64,000 nucleotides of DNA from Pseudocercospora fijiensis CIRAD86 (taxonomy: Eukaryota > Ascomycota > Dothideomycetes > Mycosphaerellales > Mycosphaerellaceae). Positions 45,742 to 57,310 of the stretch are shown here, in pieces (within the stretch, counting starts at the first letter, position 1; each line of letters starts with the position of its first letter). A program made the translations under genes and the position numbers. The stretch lies in the NCBI RefSeq assembly GCF_000340215.1, contig NW_006921537.1, positions 2,713,538 to 2,777,537 of the forward strand, in the 5' to 3' direction. The notes beneath the pieces were generated by a model. The model was not told the origin of the DNA. It saw only the letters and a list, made by a program, of their open reading frames with translations, and did not search any database.

Positions 45742-45746
45742 CCCTC
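45742..45746. repeat. Target-site duplication CCCTC, left copy (copy C insertion)
   Basis: It matches 53,922-53,926 and marks the point where copy C entered copy B. Confidence 0.8.
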
Positions 45747-45943
45747 TATAAGAAGGGTTATGTTAGCAGGTAGATAGGGTGGTAGTAGGTATAAGTAGTA
45801 TTCGATAAGGAGCTAGGAGGAGAGGGAGGAAGGTAGGAGAGTTGGCCTAACGCTAAGCGCCAAGCCCTGCCTAAGGCATTAAGACCCTAGCTTTACTCGG
45901 CCTAGTTACATACTAATTACGTATAACCTCTTTAGCCCTAATA
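45747..45943 (-). repeat. 3' LTR of copy C (197 bases)
   Basis: Reverse complement of the 5' LTR of copy B with transitions; preceded on the minus strand by the purine-rich AGAAGGGAAGCG. Confidence 0.83.
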
Positions 45944-46191
45944 CACGCTTCCCTTCTAAAGGCCGCGCCCTCGTAGCCGGTCTTTGTCCTAGTCTCAACC
46001 TCTATTGCTACTAACTTAGCAGGTCTAATAAGCTACTTAGCCCGCGCTAAATTGAACACTTAACTACCTAATTATATAACTATATTAACCTCACCTCTAA
46101 CAACACAATGTACAACTCTAACTGCGCTATCTCTATATATAATAAACTATAAAGTAATATGTATCTATAAGAATCGAAGGCCTTCGACTAA

Positions 46192-46372
46192 NNNNNNNNN
46201 NNNNNNNNNNNNNNNNNNNNNNNNNNNNNNNNNNNNNNNNNNNNNNNNNNNNNNNNNNNNNNNNNNNNNNNNNNNNNNNNNNNNNNNNNNNNNNNNNNNN
46301 NNNNNNNNNNNNNNNNNNNNNNNNNNNNNNNNNNNNNNNNNNNNNNNNNNNNNNNNNNNNNNNNNNNNNNNN
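46192..46372. other. Assembly gap (181 N) inside copy C
   Basis: Left and right edges align to copy B positions about 54,076 and 45,452 (across the copy C insertion). The missing sequence should therefore be about 440 bases, not 181, if copy C is colinear with B. Confidence 0.9.
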
Positions 46373-46849
46373 GCGGCTTAAAGTTTTAATTAAAGTTTTA
46401 ATTAAAGGTGCCTTAGGCTCGTAGTGTAGGTAAGGTTGTATCTAATATTAATAATAGCGACGCTAGTCGTCTTAGCGCTAACTTCACCTCGCTTCTAATC
46501 TCCTCCTTCTACTAACAACACACTCCGCAACACCGTTACTAATATAGCCGCGCCGGCCGTACCGTTACAAGCGCGACGCCGCCCTCGCCGATCGCCTAGG
46601 CCTCGAGGCCTCGACAGAATAAAGGAACAAGAGGGGGACCTATAGGGCGCGTTAGTAAAGAGGTAGAGTCCTTAAAAGAGTATACGATTAATTAATTAAC
46701 GCGTCGTAGCGCGCCTAGCGTAGTCTTATTATCCTTTGTTACTAATAATTGCTTGTCTCTAATTAGTTAGCTAATAGCACCCCGGGGGTAGTATTAATCC
46801 TAGGCGACATTATAGGCCCTTAGCCTTCTTCTTGTTCTTCGCGCTAGTC

Positions 46850-49800
46850 TAATACTTATCTAACAACTCGGTTATATCCTCGAAGGAATCTTTAGCTTCC
46901 TATAAGTCCTATTCTAGTAAATAGCCTTGCTATCTTAGGAGGTACTCCTTCTTGCCTCGCTTAGTCCGATAATCTAGGATACGTTCTATAGACTACAGCT
47001 CTTTACTATCCGCTAGTATGTCTTCGTGTTTAGCAGGGGCTTTATCCCCCTCGCGTAGGTAATATAGCTTAAGGAGGGATACATAGAAGGTGTTATAGAT
47101 AGTATAATAAGGAGGAAGCTACAACTAATAGGCCTATACGGAGGAGCCCTTAACTTCTCGAATACGGAATAGACTAATATACCTTAGTGCCAGTTTAGGG
47201 CGTGTTTTACTATTAGGTAATAGGTGTTTACGGATACGGAGGTTCTTCGTACTAAGCATAACTATATCGCCTTGTTTAAAGGTTATTAGCGTATAGTGTT
47301 TGTTATAGTAGGCCTTCTAATAGGCCTAGGCCTTTGCTAGTTTGTTAGCTATTATAGCGTAAATTTCTCGCATCTTTTGAACCCTCTTAATAGCCGCTAG
47401 CGTCTTAGGTGTTAGTACTTGACGCGCTTCCCTTTCCTTGCGCTCGGCCTCGAGCGAGGTAAATAGGTCTTATAGTAAGGCGGCGTTCTAGCCTATTATA
47501 GCTATATATAGTAAAACCTTAGTAGATGAGTGTACACTGTTGTTATATACGAATTCTGTAGGCTATAGGAGATTAACCTAGTTATTAGGGTTCTTATTGA
47601 TATAGCTACGCAGGTACTGCTATAGCGTAGCATTCTGCCTTTCGGTTTAACTATCTGTTTATAGATAGAATGCTATAGACAGGCGATGCTTGAGTCTTAG
47701 CTGTAGGCAAATCTCACTCTAATAATAAGATATAAATGTCGAGCCTCGGTTAGAGACTATCCCTTTAGGGGTCCCCTAATAGGTATAGAAGATGTTAGTC
47801 TACAGCGCCTCTGCTATATTAATAGTAGTCTAATCCTTGCGCGCCGGGATGTATCGAGCGCCCTTAGTAAATCGGTCTATAACGACTAGGATAGCGTTAA
47901 AGATGTCTTTGCTTCCTCTTCGCTTAGTAGGGGGAAGACCTGTAATAAAATCTATTGTAAGCTCTGCAAATGGCTTGTAAGGGATTAGCAATAAGGACAA
48001 CTCGCCAAAAGGCTAATGCTTTAGTGCCTTAACTCGTTAATATACGGTATACGTGTTTATGTAGTCCTTTATATCCCGCTTACTATTTAGCTAGTAGTAT
48101 ATGCGCGATAGTAGCTCGTACGACCTCTCTATGCTATAGTAACCGGCAAGCTTACTATTATAGTGTCGCTTAAGAAGTTCTTATCGGATCGAATGTTTAG
48201 CGGGGATATAGTATCTGCCCTTAAACTTTAAATAACCTTTGTTATCGATCGACTAATTATTACTCTTACTAGATCGAGTCTTTCGCCTACTTATAAGCTT
48301 GTCTATACGTTCAGCAGCAAAGGCGTCCCTCTACTAAGCCCGTAATAGCTTATCTATAAACGATTAACTATCCCTATTTGTAAGGTTATTTAATAGCACC
48401 CTCGCTGTTAAACGAGGTACGTATTATATGCATCTAATAGCACTAGCAGCCGGATTAACTATATTAGTGCTTTAATCGCTATTACTGTATATAGCGATAT
48501 CGACTAGGAAGTTATTATAACTTCTCCTATCTGTATCCTTAGCTCTTGCCTTAATACGTACTATTAATATAGCAAGAGCATTAATATGCTTTAAGCCGTC
48601 GCGGAGTCCGGTAAGCCGCTTATTCTACGCGTGCTTATTAATAACACGGGCTATAGCAATCTTATACTGCAGGGTTAGAAACAATAAATTAATGGATTGC
48701 TAAGTCCCGCTATCGTAATCAGGTCGCCTCGATAGGCTATTAGTAGGGTTGCTTACGCCTAGCCGATATAATATATTAAAATTAAACCCGGCGAGGTAGA
48801 CGGCCTATCTAGCCTGTCGACCTATAACCCTAGTAACCTTCGTGATTCTACGGAGGTTGTTATAGTCCGTATAGACCTAAATAGTATGCTAGGCACTATC
48901 GAGATAGTAGCGCTAGTGCTTGAAGGCTTTAATAATAGCTAAAAGCTCTTGCTCGTAGGTCTCGTAGCGACGCTTAGCATTAATTATCTTCCTCGAGAAG
49001 AAGGCAATTAGGTGCTAGTAGTAGTTACTGTCTGACTGCTAGGATATTATAGCTAATACAGCGAACTGTGAAGCGTTAGTCTTAATTCGGATCTGCTTAT
49101 TTAGTACAAAATAGTATAATAGAGGGACTTTAGTAAATCGCTTCTTCAAACCGTTAAAAGCGGCTTATGCTCTATTAGTCTATTTGAACTCTCTAGTTGG
49201 GTTGGCCTTGGTTTTAGTAAGCTCAGTTAGTAGTATTACGTACCGCGAGTAACCTTCGATAAATCGACGGTAGAAGTTAGCAAAACCTAGGAATAATTAA
49301 AGCTCTTTGATGCTAGTGGATATTAGCCATTTAGTAATAGTCTTAATTCGATTAGGATTAGCCTTAACACCCTTAGTTAATACGAGGAAGCTAAGGAAGG
49401 ACACCTCCTTAGCAGTAAAGGTGCATTTAGAAGGCTTGCAATATAGGCTATAGGCCTATAGGCGGTCGAGGACCTTTTGTACTATAGCCTAGTGTTCTGC
49501 AATGTTAGGTAAGTACGTATAAACTAGGATGTTATCTAGGTAAACTATATAGAGGTGATCTAATAGGCCTAATAGGGCCCGATTGATATAGGACTAGAAT
49601 GTTGTAGGGGCGTTTGCTAGCCCAAATAGTATAACTAGATACTCGAAATGGCTATAGCGGGTACGGAAGGCTGTTTTCCATTCATTACCCTTACGGATGC
49701 GGATACGATAGTATACATCCTTGATGTCTAATATAGTATAGTAGTAAGTATTAGAAAGGCGATCGAGGGTCTTATTAATAAGAGGAAGTAGACAGCGATC

Positions 49801-50308
49801 TTTAATAGTAACAGCATTAAGCCTACGATAATCGATATAGAGGCGCAGGCTACTATCCTTCTTTAGTACGAACAGGATAGGGGCACTAGCAGGGCTGTTA
49901 CTATACCGTATCCGGCTATTAGCTAGGTTTTCCTCTAGGTACTTACGCAATATAGCAAGCTCTCGTTTACTAAGGTTGTAGAGGGGTCCAAAAGGGACCT
50001 CTTTGCCCTCTATAATATCAATCTTATAATCCGTCTCTTTAAATATAGGTAATGTCGATACTAAGTAGTGTTTGAACACATTAATATAGGTCTCTCGAAT
50101 AGGTTCTAGTATGCGCTTAAGCTGTTTAGGATCTATACTATTAGGGGGCACTAGTTTATCGTTATTACTACCGAGTAGGTCGGTAGTTAGATTAGCGGAG
50201 GCGGGAGTTAGGTTGCTAATAAACAGGACCCTAATATTATTAGGACACTCGCTAATATCGATATGTTTAATGTCCTCTTTCCTAGCGATTCTAAATCGCT
50301 ATTGTTAA
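46850..50308 (-). pseudogene. pol relic of copy C with chromodomain
   Basis: On the minus strand: reverse transcriptase 50,151-49,594, open for 185 codons, including KTAFRTRYSHFEYLVILFGL, whose Trp and His residues survive; catalytic box Tyr-Leu-Asp-Asn at 49,531-49,542; RNase H about 49,200-48,900; integrase about 48,150-47,250; chromodomain about 47,000-46,860 (SIERIL start, SFEDITELLDKY end). Scattered TAG/TAA stops remain. This is the best family copy for a consensus. Confidence 0.83.
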
Positions 50309-51253
50309 CTGCCTAAGTCTATAACTATAGCATAGTACTTAAGAACAGGGTTGCTAATAACAATGTCGGATAGGAGGCTATCTATATCTACCGCGTAGGT
50401 AGTAAAGTTTAGTAGGCGTTCATTTCCGAGGTCGTCCTTTAGAGCTATATAGACATAGTAGGCTCCGTAGGTTAAGTGCCGAGCGTCATTAAACTAAGCA
50501 AGGGTTAGCAGGTTAGTCCTAGGCAGTTATCGAAGGTCTAATTACTTAGCTAGGCGATAGCTAATAAGGGCACTAACTAAATTTCCTAGGTCTAGCGTAA
50601 CCTTAGTTCTATAATTGTTGCTATACGAGTCCGATACGAGACAGGTACGTATAATAGCTAGCACAATATCGATAGTCTTACGCCGCACAAGGCTAATAGT
50701 TAGTGCGACGCTTACTCTTTTTTCGAAGGACCGACAGGGGTAGTATTAGCGGCTAAAAGGTGCTTACGGTGCTTAGCGGTAGTATAGTCGATTCGGGCCT
50801 AATCCTTAGGTTTGTCGCATTAGCCTAGTAGATAGCTAGTGCTGTTATAGTTAAAGCACTTCAACCCGGTTAGTAGACTGCCGTAGCTATTATTATTGTT
50901 AGTAGAGCGGTTAGCATTGTAGGGATACGAGCCCCTTCTACGGCCCCTATCGCGGCCTCCTCTATATAGCCGTCGGCTACGGCCTCTTCTACGGTCGTTA
51001 CTGTTCCTATTATTAGTATTGTTATTATAGTAGGAACCTTAGTTTCCTCCGCGGCTACTACGATTGCCGCGGTTAGTGCTAGCTAGTCGGATCCTCGATT
51101 CTAGTCGTTATTAGAGCTAAATAGCCCGTTCGGCTGTTTCTACTTCGACTATAAATTAAATGCGCGTTAGATTAGCCTGTTCGAACACACGACGGCGGTC
51201 TAATTTAAGGATAAGCTCCTACCTAAGTTTTAGGCGTATCTTAGAGATCTATA

Positions 51254-52626
51254 CTACGATTTAGCGAGATAGCGGACGGCGGTAATCCCTGCTAGCGCGG
51301 CGCTAACCAAATTTGATTAAGAGGCGAAATAGAGCTAGCTAATACTCGATTAGGTAACCGTTGCGAGCGATAATTATTTTACAACGCTTCCGTATAGAGT
51401 TAAACAAATTTTGAAGGTAACTCCTTAAAATTCTACGCTACTCTTCCTTAGCCGCATCTCGGAGCTCGGCAACTGTACCTAGTTGCGGTGTCCGCTTACT
51501 AATCCGATCCTTCTAATAGCTCTATACGTTCTCGATTAGGTTTAGCTCCAGCGAATAGGATAGTAGCGCTATACGATTAGTCCCTATATTTGTATATGCT
51601 TTAACGGTTAGCCCCGCCCTATAATATAGCGCGTTGTCTTCGACTAATAAGAAGGAGCCGCCCTATTCCATTTCGAGCGCTAAGCGAAACAGTATAACCG
51701 AAGGCAGGATATTCTCGCGATAGTATTAGCTAGTCTATGTTTCGTCCTTAGGTAGCTTAATTAGGGGTCTAACGCCGAAAGCCGAGATAGACCCTTAGAA
51801 ATGCAGGGTTACGGCTTTCGGCTTCCGCGGCTCGATTGCGTTAGGGTAGCTTCGATCGTCGATATTATTAGCTCGCCGCGTAACCTACGTTCTCGGAAAA
51901 ATGAGCCGAAGACCGACCTTATTAGCATAAATCGTTCTTAGCTAATCAGTCTCGAGGAATCGGCGACACTACGTAACTCGCTTCTCTCGGATTGCGGGGG
52001 ACGTTTCTAGGGTATATAGGGGTCGGAAGCGGCCGAGCCCCTCCTACGTTATTAAGCGATTAATAACGTAGGACGACTCGTGAATGCCAAGCTTACGTGC
52101 TACCTTATACCATTTCTTCCTTCTTTGATCGCGATTGGCTAAACAAGCCTCGGCTAGCCGTTTTCGGACTAGTGTGCCGAGTACGCTATTACTGCGGCTA
52201 CGTAAGCGAGGTAGTATAATTGGTCCTTCTAGAATTCGACGAATGGTTGGCGTCCGGATCCCGGTGTTAGCGCGGATTGTTTGGTTATCTAAGCCACATC
52301 TAGCTATAGTATAAACGGCTATGCGTTCTAAGTAGTTAGTGTAACGTCGTAGCGTACGTAGCGTAGCGAGGTACGGCATTTTAATTAGCTAAATAGTCGA
52401 ATTTAGTTAGTTAGTTTATTAGATTAGTAGCTAGTTTAGTAATAAGCGAGGCGCTAGTAGTAACCGTTATATGGGTAGAAAACGGTGCTTAAGTAGTTAA
52501 ATCCTAGAAATAGTAGGAAGTAGCAGGAACGGCTAAGAAGCTTCTAGTACGTTGCGGCTATAACCGAAATTAGCTAGCGCCGCGCTAGCAGGGATTACCG
52601 CCGTCCGCTATCTCGCTAAATCGCAG
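51254..52626 (-). mobile_element. Tc1/mariner DNA transposon with intact inverted ends, nested in copy C
   Basis: 1,373 bases with 52-base terminal inverted repeats (51,254-51,305 and 52,575-52,626) differing at one position, flanked by the TA duplication (51,252-51,253 and 52,627-52,628). Copy A has the uninterrupted site near 16,738 (GATCTATATAGAATTAG), which proves the insertion. Length and TA duplication are typical of Tc1/mariner. Confidence 0.92.
51303..52379 (-). pseudogene. Tc1/mariner transposase relic (358 codons)
   Basis: One minus-strand frame runs from the ATG at 52,379 to a TAG at 51,303-51,305, inside the left inverted repeat. The first 111 codons are open and encode the paired helix-turn-helix DNA-binding part (ANTGIRTPTIRRIL, WYKVARKLGI). 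The catalytic part contains VEDNALYYR and, further on, LELNLIENV followed by TAG (a former Trp), the usual C-terminal Tc1 signature. Length fits the family. Internal stops are TAG/TAA only. Confidence 0.85.
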
Positions 52627-53724
52627 TATATATAGAATTAGTCTTAGCCGGGAGATCGTCCTCGAGGGTCTTTAAATAGGCCTTAAATAAACGAGCCGAT
52701 TAGTTAGTCTTTTGTTTAGCTCGAAGGTACTAGTCCTAAGCATATTATTGCCTTAGTATAGGGTTTCTAAGGGTGTCTAGCATAATAGTCTTATAGGTCT
52801 GCTACTAAACAGCGGTCTAATTAGTAAGGGAGTCGAAATAGTTATCCTAGGTACGTTTTAGGTCTCTATTAATGTATTGCATAGTATAGACGACTAGTAA
52901 GTAGTTATCTAGAAGGGCCCTTAGTGCGTTTCGCTAGTTAAGCTTACAATCACGTATATAATCGTTGTATTGCTTTCGACTAGAGCCGTTAAACACGGTA
53001 TAGTCCTTAAGTTTAGCATCCTTCTTTTAAGTAGGGACAGGTAGAGGAGGACTTGTTATCGTTAGCTTAGCATTAGTTGTTAGGGCTTCCTATAGGCGGC
53101 GAATCTTAAGGAGATTATCCTTTAGCTATTGTTCTTAACGTAGGGCAGTAAGCCTGTTTTAGGTAGCTTTTTAAAGTCTCGCTACTAGCTAAGGCCTAAA
53201 GGCTAGTTAGCTATATCGTCGATTAACAATGTTATTAAGAATGTCGTTAACAGGCAATTCTAGATCGTTACCTAGAATTACAGGTTCTTCTTTAGCAGGC
53301 TTAGTAGTAGGCCCTTTAGTAGGAGGTACTTTAGTAGGAGGCACTCTAGTAGGAGCCTTAGTAGGCACTTCGGCAGGCACTATGCTACTAGCATTGTCGT
53401 TGCTAGCGCTACTAGCGGCAGCACGGTTATTGTTTCGTAATAAACCGGCTATTATAAGGGGCGACACTAATAATGTATTATTAGCCCCTAAGATGCGGAT
53501 ATAGCGGAATTAGTAGATATCGGCTTAGTATGCTTAACTTAGTGTAATAGGCCGTATAGAAGGCCTTGCTTAATAATTGGTACGGTTGTTTCGATAGAAT
53601 AGTACGTATAGGTCCCGTTCTTCGGGCGCAATATAGTTAAATCGATAGTTTTCGTAGCTATACCGCTAAAAGCTTGAAATAAGGACTATCTAGCTACTGC
53701 CCTTAAAGGGTAGATCGAATACTA

Positions 53725-53921
53725 TATAAGAAGGGTTATATTAGTAGGTAGATAGGGTAGTAGTAGGTACAAGTAGTATTCGATAAGAAGCTAGGAGGAG
53801 AGGGAGGAAGGTAGGAGAGTTAGCCTAACGCTAAGCGCTAAGCCCTGCCTAAGGCATTAAGACCCTAGCTTCACTCGGCCTAGTTATATGCTAATTACGT
53901 ATAACCTCTTTAGCCCTAACA
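53725..53921 (-). repeat. 5' LTR of copy C (197 bases)
   Basis: It ends at CTAACA on the + strand (minus-strand start TGTTAGGG, not mutated here) and is followed inside by the TAGTATTCGATC primer-like site on the minus strand. Confidence 0.85.
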
Positions 53922-53926
53922 CCCTC
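53922..53926. repeat. Target-site duplication CCCTC, right copy
   Basis: It pairs with 45,742-45,746. Confidence 0.8.
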
Positions 53927-54323
53927 GGAAGCGGACAAACCCTCGGGAGCGGACATTGCTAGGTTTTTTAAGAGTAGACGCAAAGAACTCGGTACGACAT
54001 TACGTAGAGCGGAGGCAGGGCTGTAATACCTCGTACGTCTACCTATTATAGTAGGGAAGACGCGCTCGTATTATAATTAGTCGAAGGCCCTTAATTCTTA
54101 TAGATATATATTACTTTATAGTTTATTATACATAGGGATAGCGCAGTTAGAGTTAGACATTGTGTTAGAAGGTAAGGTTTGATATAGTTACATAATTAGG
54201 TAGTTAAGTGTTTAATTCGGCGCGGACTAAGCGGCTTATTAGACCTGCTAAGTTAGTAGCAATAGGGGTTAAGACTAGAATAAAGACCGGCTACGAGGGC
54301 GCGGCCTTTAGAAGGGAAGCGGG
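53927..54323 (+). other. 3' internal end of copy B, non-coding
   Basis: It continues copy B after the copy C insertion. It begins with a short direct repeat (CCCTCGGAAGCGGACA and a near copy, starting in the target duplication) and ends in the purine-rich GAAGGGAAGCGGG before the LTR. The right-hand 250 bases match the reverse complement of 45,944-46,190 in copy C. Confidence 0.75.
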
Positions 54324-54520
54324 TATTAGGGCTAAAGAGGCTATACGTAATTGGCATGTAACTAGGCCGAGTAAAGCTAGGGTCTTAATGCCTTAGGTAG
54401 GGCTTAGCGCTTAGCGTTAGGCTAACTCTCCTGCCTTCCTCCCTCTCCTCCTAGATCTCTATCGAATACTAAACTAATTTACTACTACCCTATCTACCTG
54501 CTAACATAACCCTTCTTATA
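54324..54520 (+). repeat. 3' LTR of copy B (197 bases)
   Basis: TATTAGGG...CTTATA, same orientation and length as 39,209-39,405. Confidence 0.83.
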
Positions 54521-56650
54521 TAGGCAATCGTAGTATAGAGCGTAAGGGAGAATATAGTATTTAGGGAGGTTACGGAAGGAAATCTACGATAATCTTAGTA
54601 CATTTGTTGTGATTTTTAGCGTACTATCTACTTAATAGATATCTTTTTATATCCCTCGATACGATATAAATTTATAGCTCTAGAAGATATATCTTACTAG
54701 ATTATACTACTAGAGGCAGACGACGCGCTCCTTCGCCTTAACTCGAGTCCTTAACGACTTCGTTCGTATTAACACCTTCCTAGCGACGATACCGACGTTA
54801 TAGTAGTAGGATCTAAGCTAGAGTAGTAAGCGCAAGGTCGCGTATTCGTCGTCGCATCGTAAGAGGCTATTATTATTATCGCAGGTCGCTTTATATCGTC
54901 GCTTTATATCGTCGCTTTATATCTATTAGCTAGTATAGGCTTAGCGCGCGGCGACGGTTATATATACAAATAGTAATATTGCGGCGTTGCGCGTCGTCTA
55001 AACATTACTACTATAATAACTAATATAGCGACTACTTCTACGTAGCTATATCTACTTCCTTCTAGTTGTCGATATTACTAGTAGCGACCTCGACAAAGGC
55101 GCCCCTCCTATACAGTCTTAGCTACTATAGCCCTCCCTAATAGTAAGTCTCTAGCGTATCGGTCGCCGTACGCTACCTTCGCTAATATCGAGCTATAGAG
55201 ATAGACGTTCTACGTAGTATACTATAGCGAGCCTTTTAATATTAGGAATTAAATCGCGCTATAGCCGAGATTAAGCACCCTCGCGCTTCTATACGACTTC
55301 GCTAATAGCTCGCTATAGGCCGGGCCCCGGTATATTAAGAAGCGCTATAAGACATATATAAGCTAGTTACTAAGGAGGTATTACGCCGCGTACGCGAGAA
55401 CCGCAATATAGACAAGAATAACGGCTTCTCTCCTAAACCTCTATACTATAGCGTTATAGATTACCGGCCGTCTAGGCATATATCGAGATTAGTGTCTCTA
55501 GTTATAAATAAGATCTACTAGCGGACGGAGTCTCGGGACGAAGAATGCGTAGTATATATTCTCGCATATCGTCTAGTATATAGTAGTAGAAAGCTAACTC
55601 CTATAGATCTCTATACCTAAGTAGTTATAGGATAAGTACCTAGATAGTAACCTTAACGTTATTACTACTTAGGCGCAACGGGAAGAGCAAATAGAAGGGT
55701 CTATCGTCTACGTTAATCTAGATACGAATGCTAATAGGCTCGACGAACTCGACGAGTTCGAGCCGAGACTATACCTCTAAAAGTCTAACTCGCTGTTTCC
55801 TTAGTATTGTTACTAGGTATATCCGTCGCGTACCCTAAGAATATAGCGCTTTTACTAACTAGTTCTAGATCGAATTCGCGTAGATAAAGCTTGCTACTAT
55901 ATAGCCGTTCGATATAGATCGCTTCGTCGTTGTTCCTTTATATATATATCCTACTATAACGAGCCGAACGGATAGTACCTTCGTATAGAGGGTCCTAGTT
56001 AGGTGCGACCTACGGTTATTAGAGGAAATCTGTCTTCCTAGCGCTATCGATACTTTACTATAATATAACTAACCCTTCGACTTCCTACGAAACGATAGCT
56101 ATATTAAATACTATAACTTCTTCGACGTAGAGGTAGGAAGGGACTTCGATATAAAAAGGAGGCTATAGTTAGTATAGAATGCTACTAATTTCGGTTATAC
56201 TTAAATCGATATAGACGACGCGATAGTAATTCTCGATATAGGGCGTAGGAATAGAGAGTTTTATTATCTAGAGATATATATAGGAACGGGAGAGTAGTAC
56301 GTTTCCTAAGGACTACTATAAGTACGGTGCTCGCGCCCTAGAGATAGACGCTATCGTAACTTAGAAAGAAGCCGGAGGAGCCTAAGTACGGTATCGTAGG
56401 TAGAGTAATCTATCTCCTTTAGTCTACAAACTTTCTATACTTATTGTCGTCTCTAGGCTATAATTTGCCCTTACGCGACGTCTTCGATAGCGTAGCGGCG
56501 CGTAGGGTACATTTAAAGCTGTATCTCGTTCTTGCTACGCGTAAAGACAATACGCTCTCTAAATAGGCGGCGGTACCGGACAAGTTAGAGGCCCTAGATA
56601 GACCGACACGTTTAGTTTTAGTCTCTATCTCGTCTTAGTATAGATAAGAA
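54521..56650 (+). pseudogene. Unrecognised RIP-degraded sequence with + strand coding traces
   Basis: About 55,324-55,640 is protein-like on the + strand between TAA/TAG stops (for example VTKEVLRRVRENRNID and SRLVSLVINKIY). Other parts are too mutated to follow. No motif I can name. A T-run with (TA)n follows near 56,670-56,690. Confidence 0.35.
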
Positions 56651-56818
56651 AGCACGCACCTTAGAAGGCTAGGGTTTTTTTTTATATATATAAAGTTCTA
56701 GTATCCCTAAAACACGCGGGCGCTCCCGCTTAGCGTAGTAGCTCCTAGATACGGGGAAAATCACGTATAGGAACTCTAGAATTCGCGGCTATAGCCGGCC
56801 GCCTTATACGAGCGTAAA

Positions 56819-56895
56819 AGGATAGCTAATAGAGGATTCGAACCTCTAATACTGAAAGTTATACCCTCGCTAGTCGCTACCCCGTATCTCTATAA
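56819..56895 (-). pseudogene. tRNA-like sequence 1
   Basis: The minus strand contains a perfect B box GGTTCGAATCC (+ strand 56,834-56,844) inside a T-arm with a 5-base-pair stem (AGAGG/CCTCT) and a 7-base loop, and a T4 run after its 3' end (ATCCTTTT). The acceptor and D arms do not pair well, so it is a mutated tRNA, a tRNA-derived SINE end or a degraded organellar copy. The anticodon cannot be fixed. Confidence 0.4.
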
Positions 56896-56974
56896 GGACT
56901 ACGAGCGAATAACTCTTACTATCTAGAACCGATCTAATTAGCTAGAGGGTTACAGAATATAGATAATTATATAA

Positions 56975-57072
56975 ATTAAAAAAAAAAGTTATAGCTAATA
57001 AGGGAATTAAACCCCCTATCCGGACGATCTAGCAGATCGTAGATCGCCTTATACTAATTTTACCGCACCCTT
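56975..57072 (-). pseudogene. tRNA-like sequence 2
   Basis: The minus strand shows a B-box-like GGTTTAATTCC (57,003-57,013; GGTTCAATTCC with one CA to TA change), a strong anticodon-type hairpin (ACGATC...GATCGT, apical TGCTA), and a long T-run terminator (+ strand A-run at about 56,978-56,987). It shares the 3' end TATTAGCTAT with tRNA-like sequence 1, 170 bases away. Class and function unresolved. Confidence 0.35.
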
Positions 57073-57310
57073 AAAGGTACGGTCGGCTAATATATTTAAG
57101 CGAACATAGTTCGGCATCTCGCTAACTAGGGCTAGCTTTAAATAACTAGCGAGAGTATAACCTTTAGGACTACCTAATTAGCTAGAGGTCTCTATTTATA
57201 TAGCGGCTATAAGCGTCCCCGCTCGCTTAGCTCTAGTTATATATTAGAAAGCCGCTCCTATCCGACCTCGCCTTTCTTCGCTATAGGAGTATATATAGTA
57301 TCGGTAAAGA
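57073..57310. other. RIP-degraded sequence, nothing recognised
   Basis: TA-rich, CA/TG-poor. No frame, terminal repeat or RNA feature could be supported. Confidence 0.4.

Larger units (their letters stand above)
50700..53467 (-). pseudogene. gag relic of copy C, split by a Tc1/mariner insertion
   Basis: It starts at 53,467 with an 86-codon open stretch rich in Pro, Thr and Lys. Capsid-like sequence continues to 52,629, resumes after the transposon at 51,251, and ends in a zinc-knuckle region near 50,850. An antisense ORF (53,229-53,504) is a shadow. Confidence 0.75.
45747..53921 (-). mobile_element. Chromovirus family 2, copy C, nested in copy B
   Basis: Minus-strand element bounded by 197-base LTRs (5': 53,725-53,921; 3': 45,747-45,943) and the duplication CCCTC. 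It contains the assembly gap and a Tc1/mariner insertion. Removing the transposon and correcting the gap by comparison with copy B gives about 7.06 kb, close to copy B's 7.13 kb. It is less mutated than A and B: the RT region is open for 185 codons. The two LTRs differ by C/T and G/A changes, as RIP would leave. Confidence 0.85.
39209..54520 (+). mobile_element. Chromovirus family 2, copy B, interrupted by copy C
   Basis: Left part 39,209-45,746 and right part 53,927-54,520 together form one + strand element of about 7,132 bases: 5' LTR (39,209-39,405), primer site, gag, pol, 3' internal sequence and 3' LTR (54,324-54,520). The two halves are joined in copy C's own 3' internal region, which confirms their order. 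LTRs start TATTAGGG (ancestral TGTTAGGG). No matching 5-base duplication is seen at the outer ends (ACATA left, TAGGC right), so the flanks may have been rearranged or mutated. Confidence 0.82.

Noticed and set aside
45747..54520. Large inverted terminal repeats of a giant DNA transposon (LTR at 45,747 inverted relative to 54,324)
   Set aside because: The duplication CCCTC and comparison with the intact order show two LTR elements in opposite orientation, one nested in the other.
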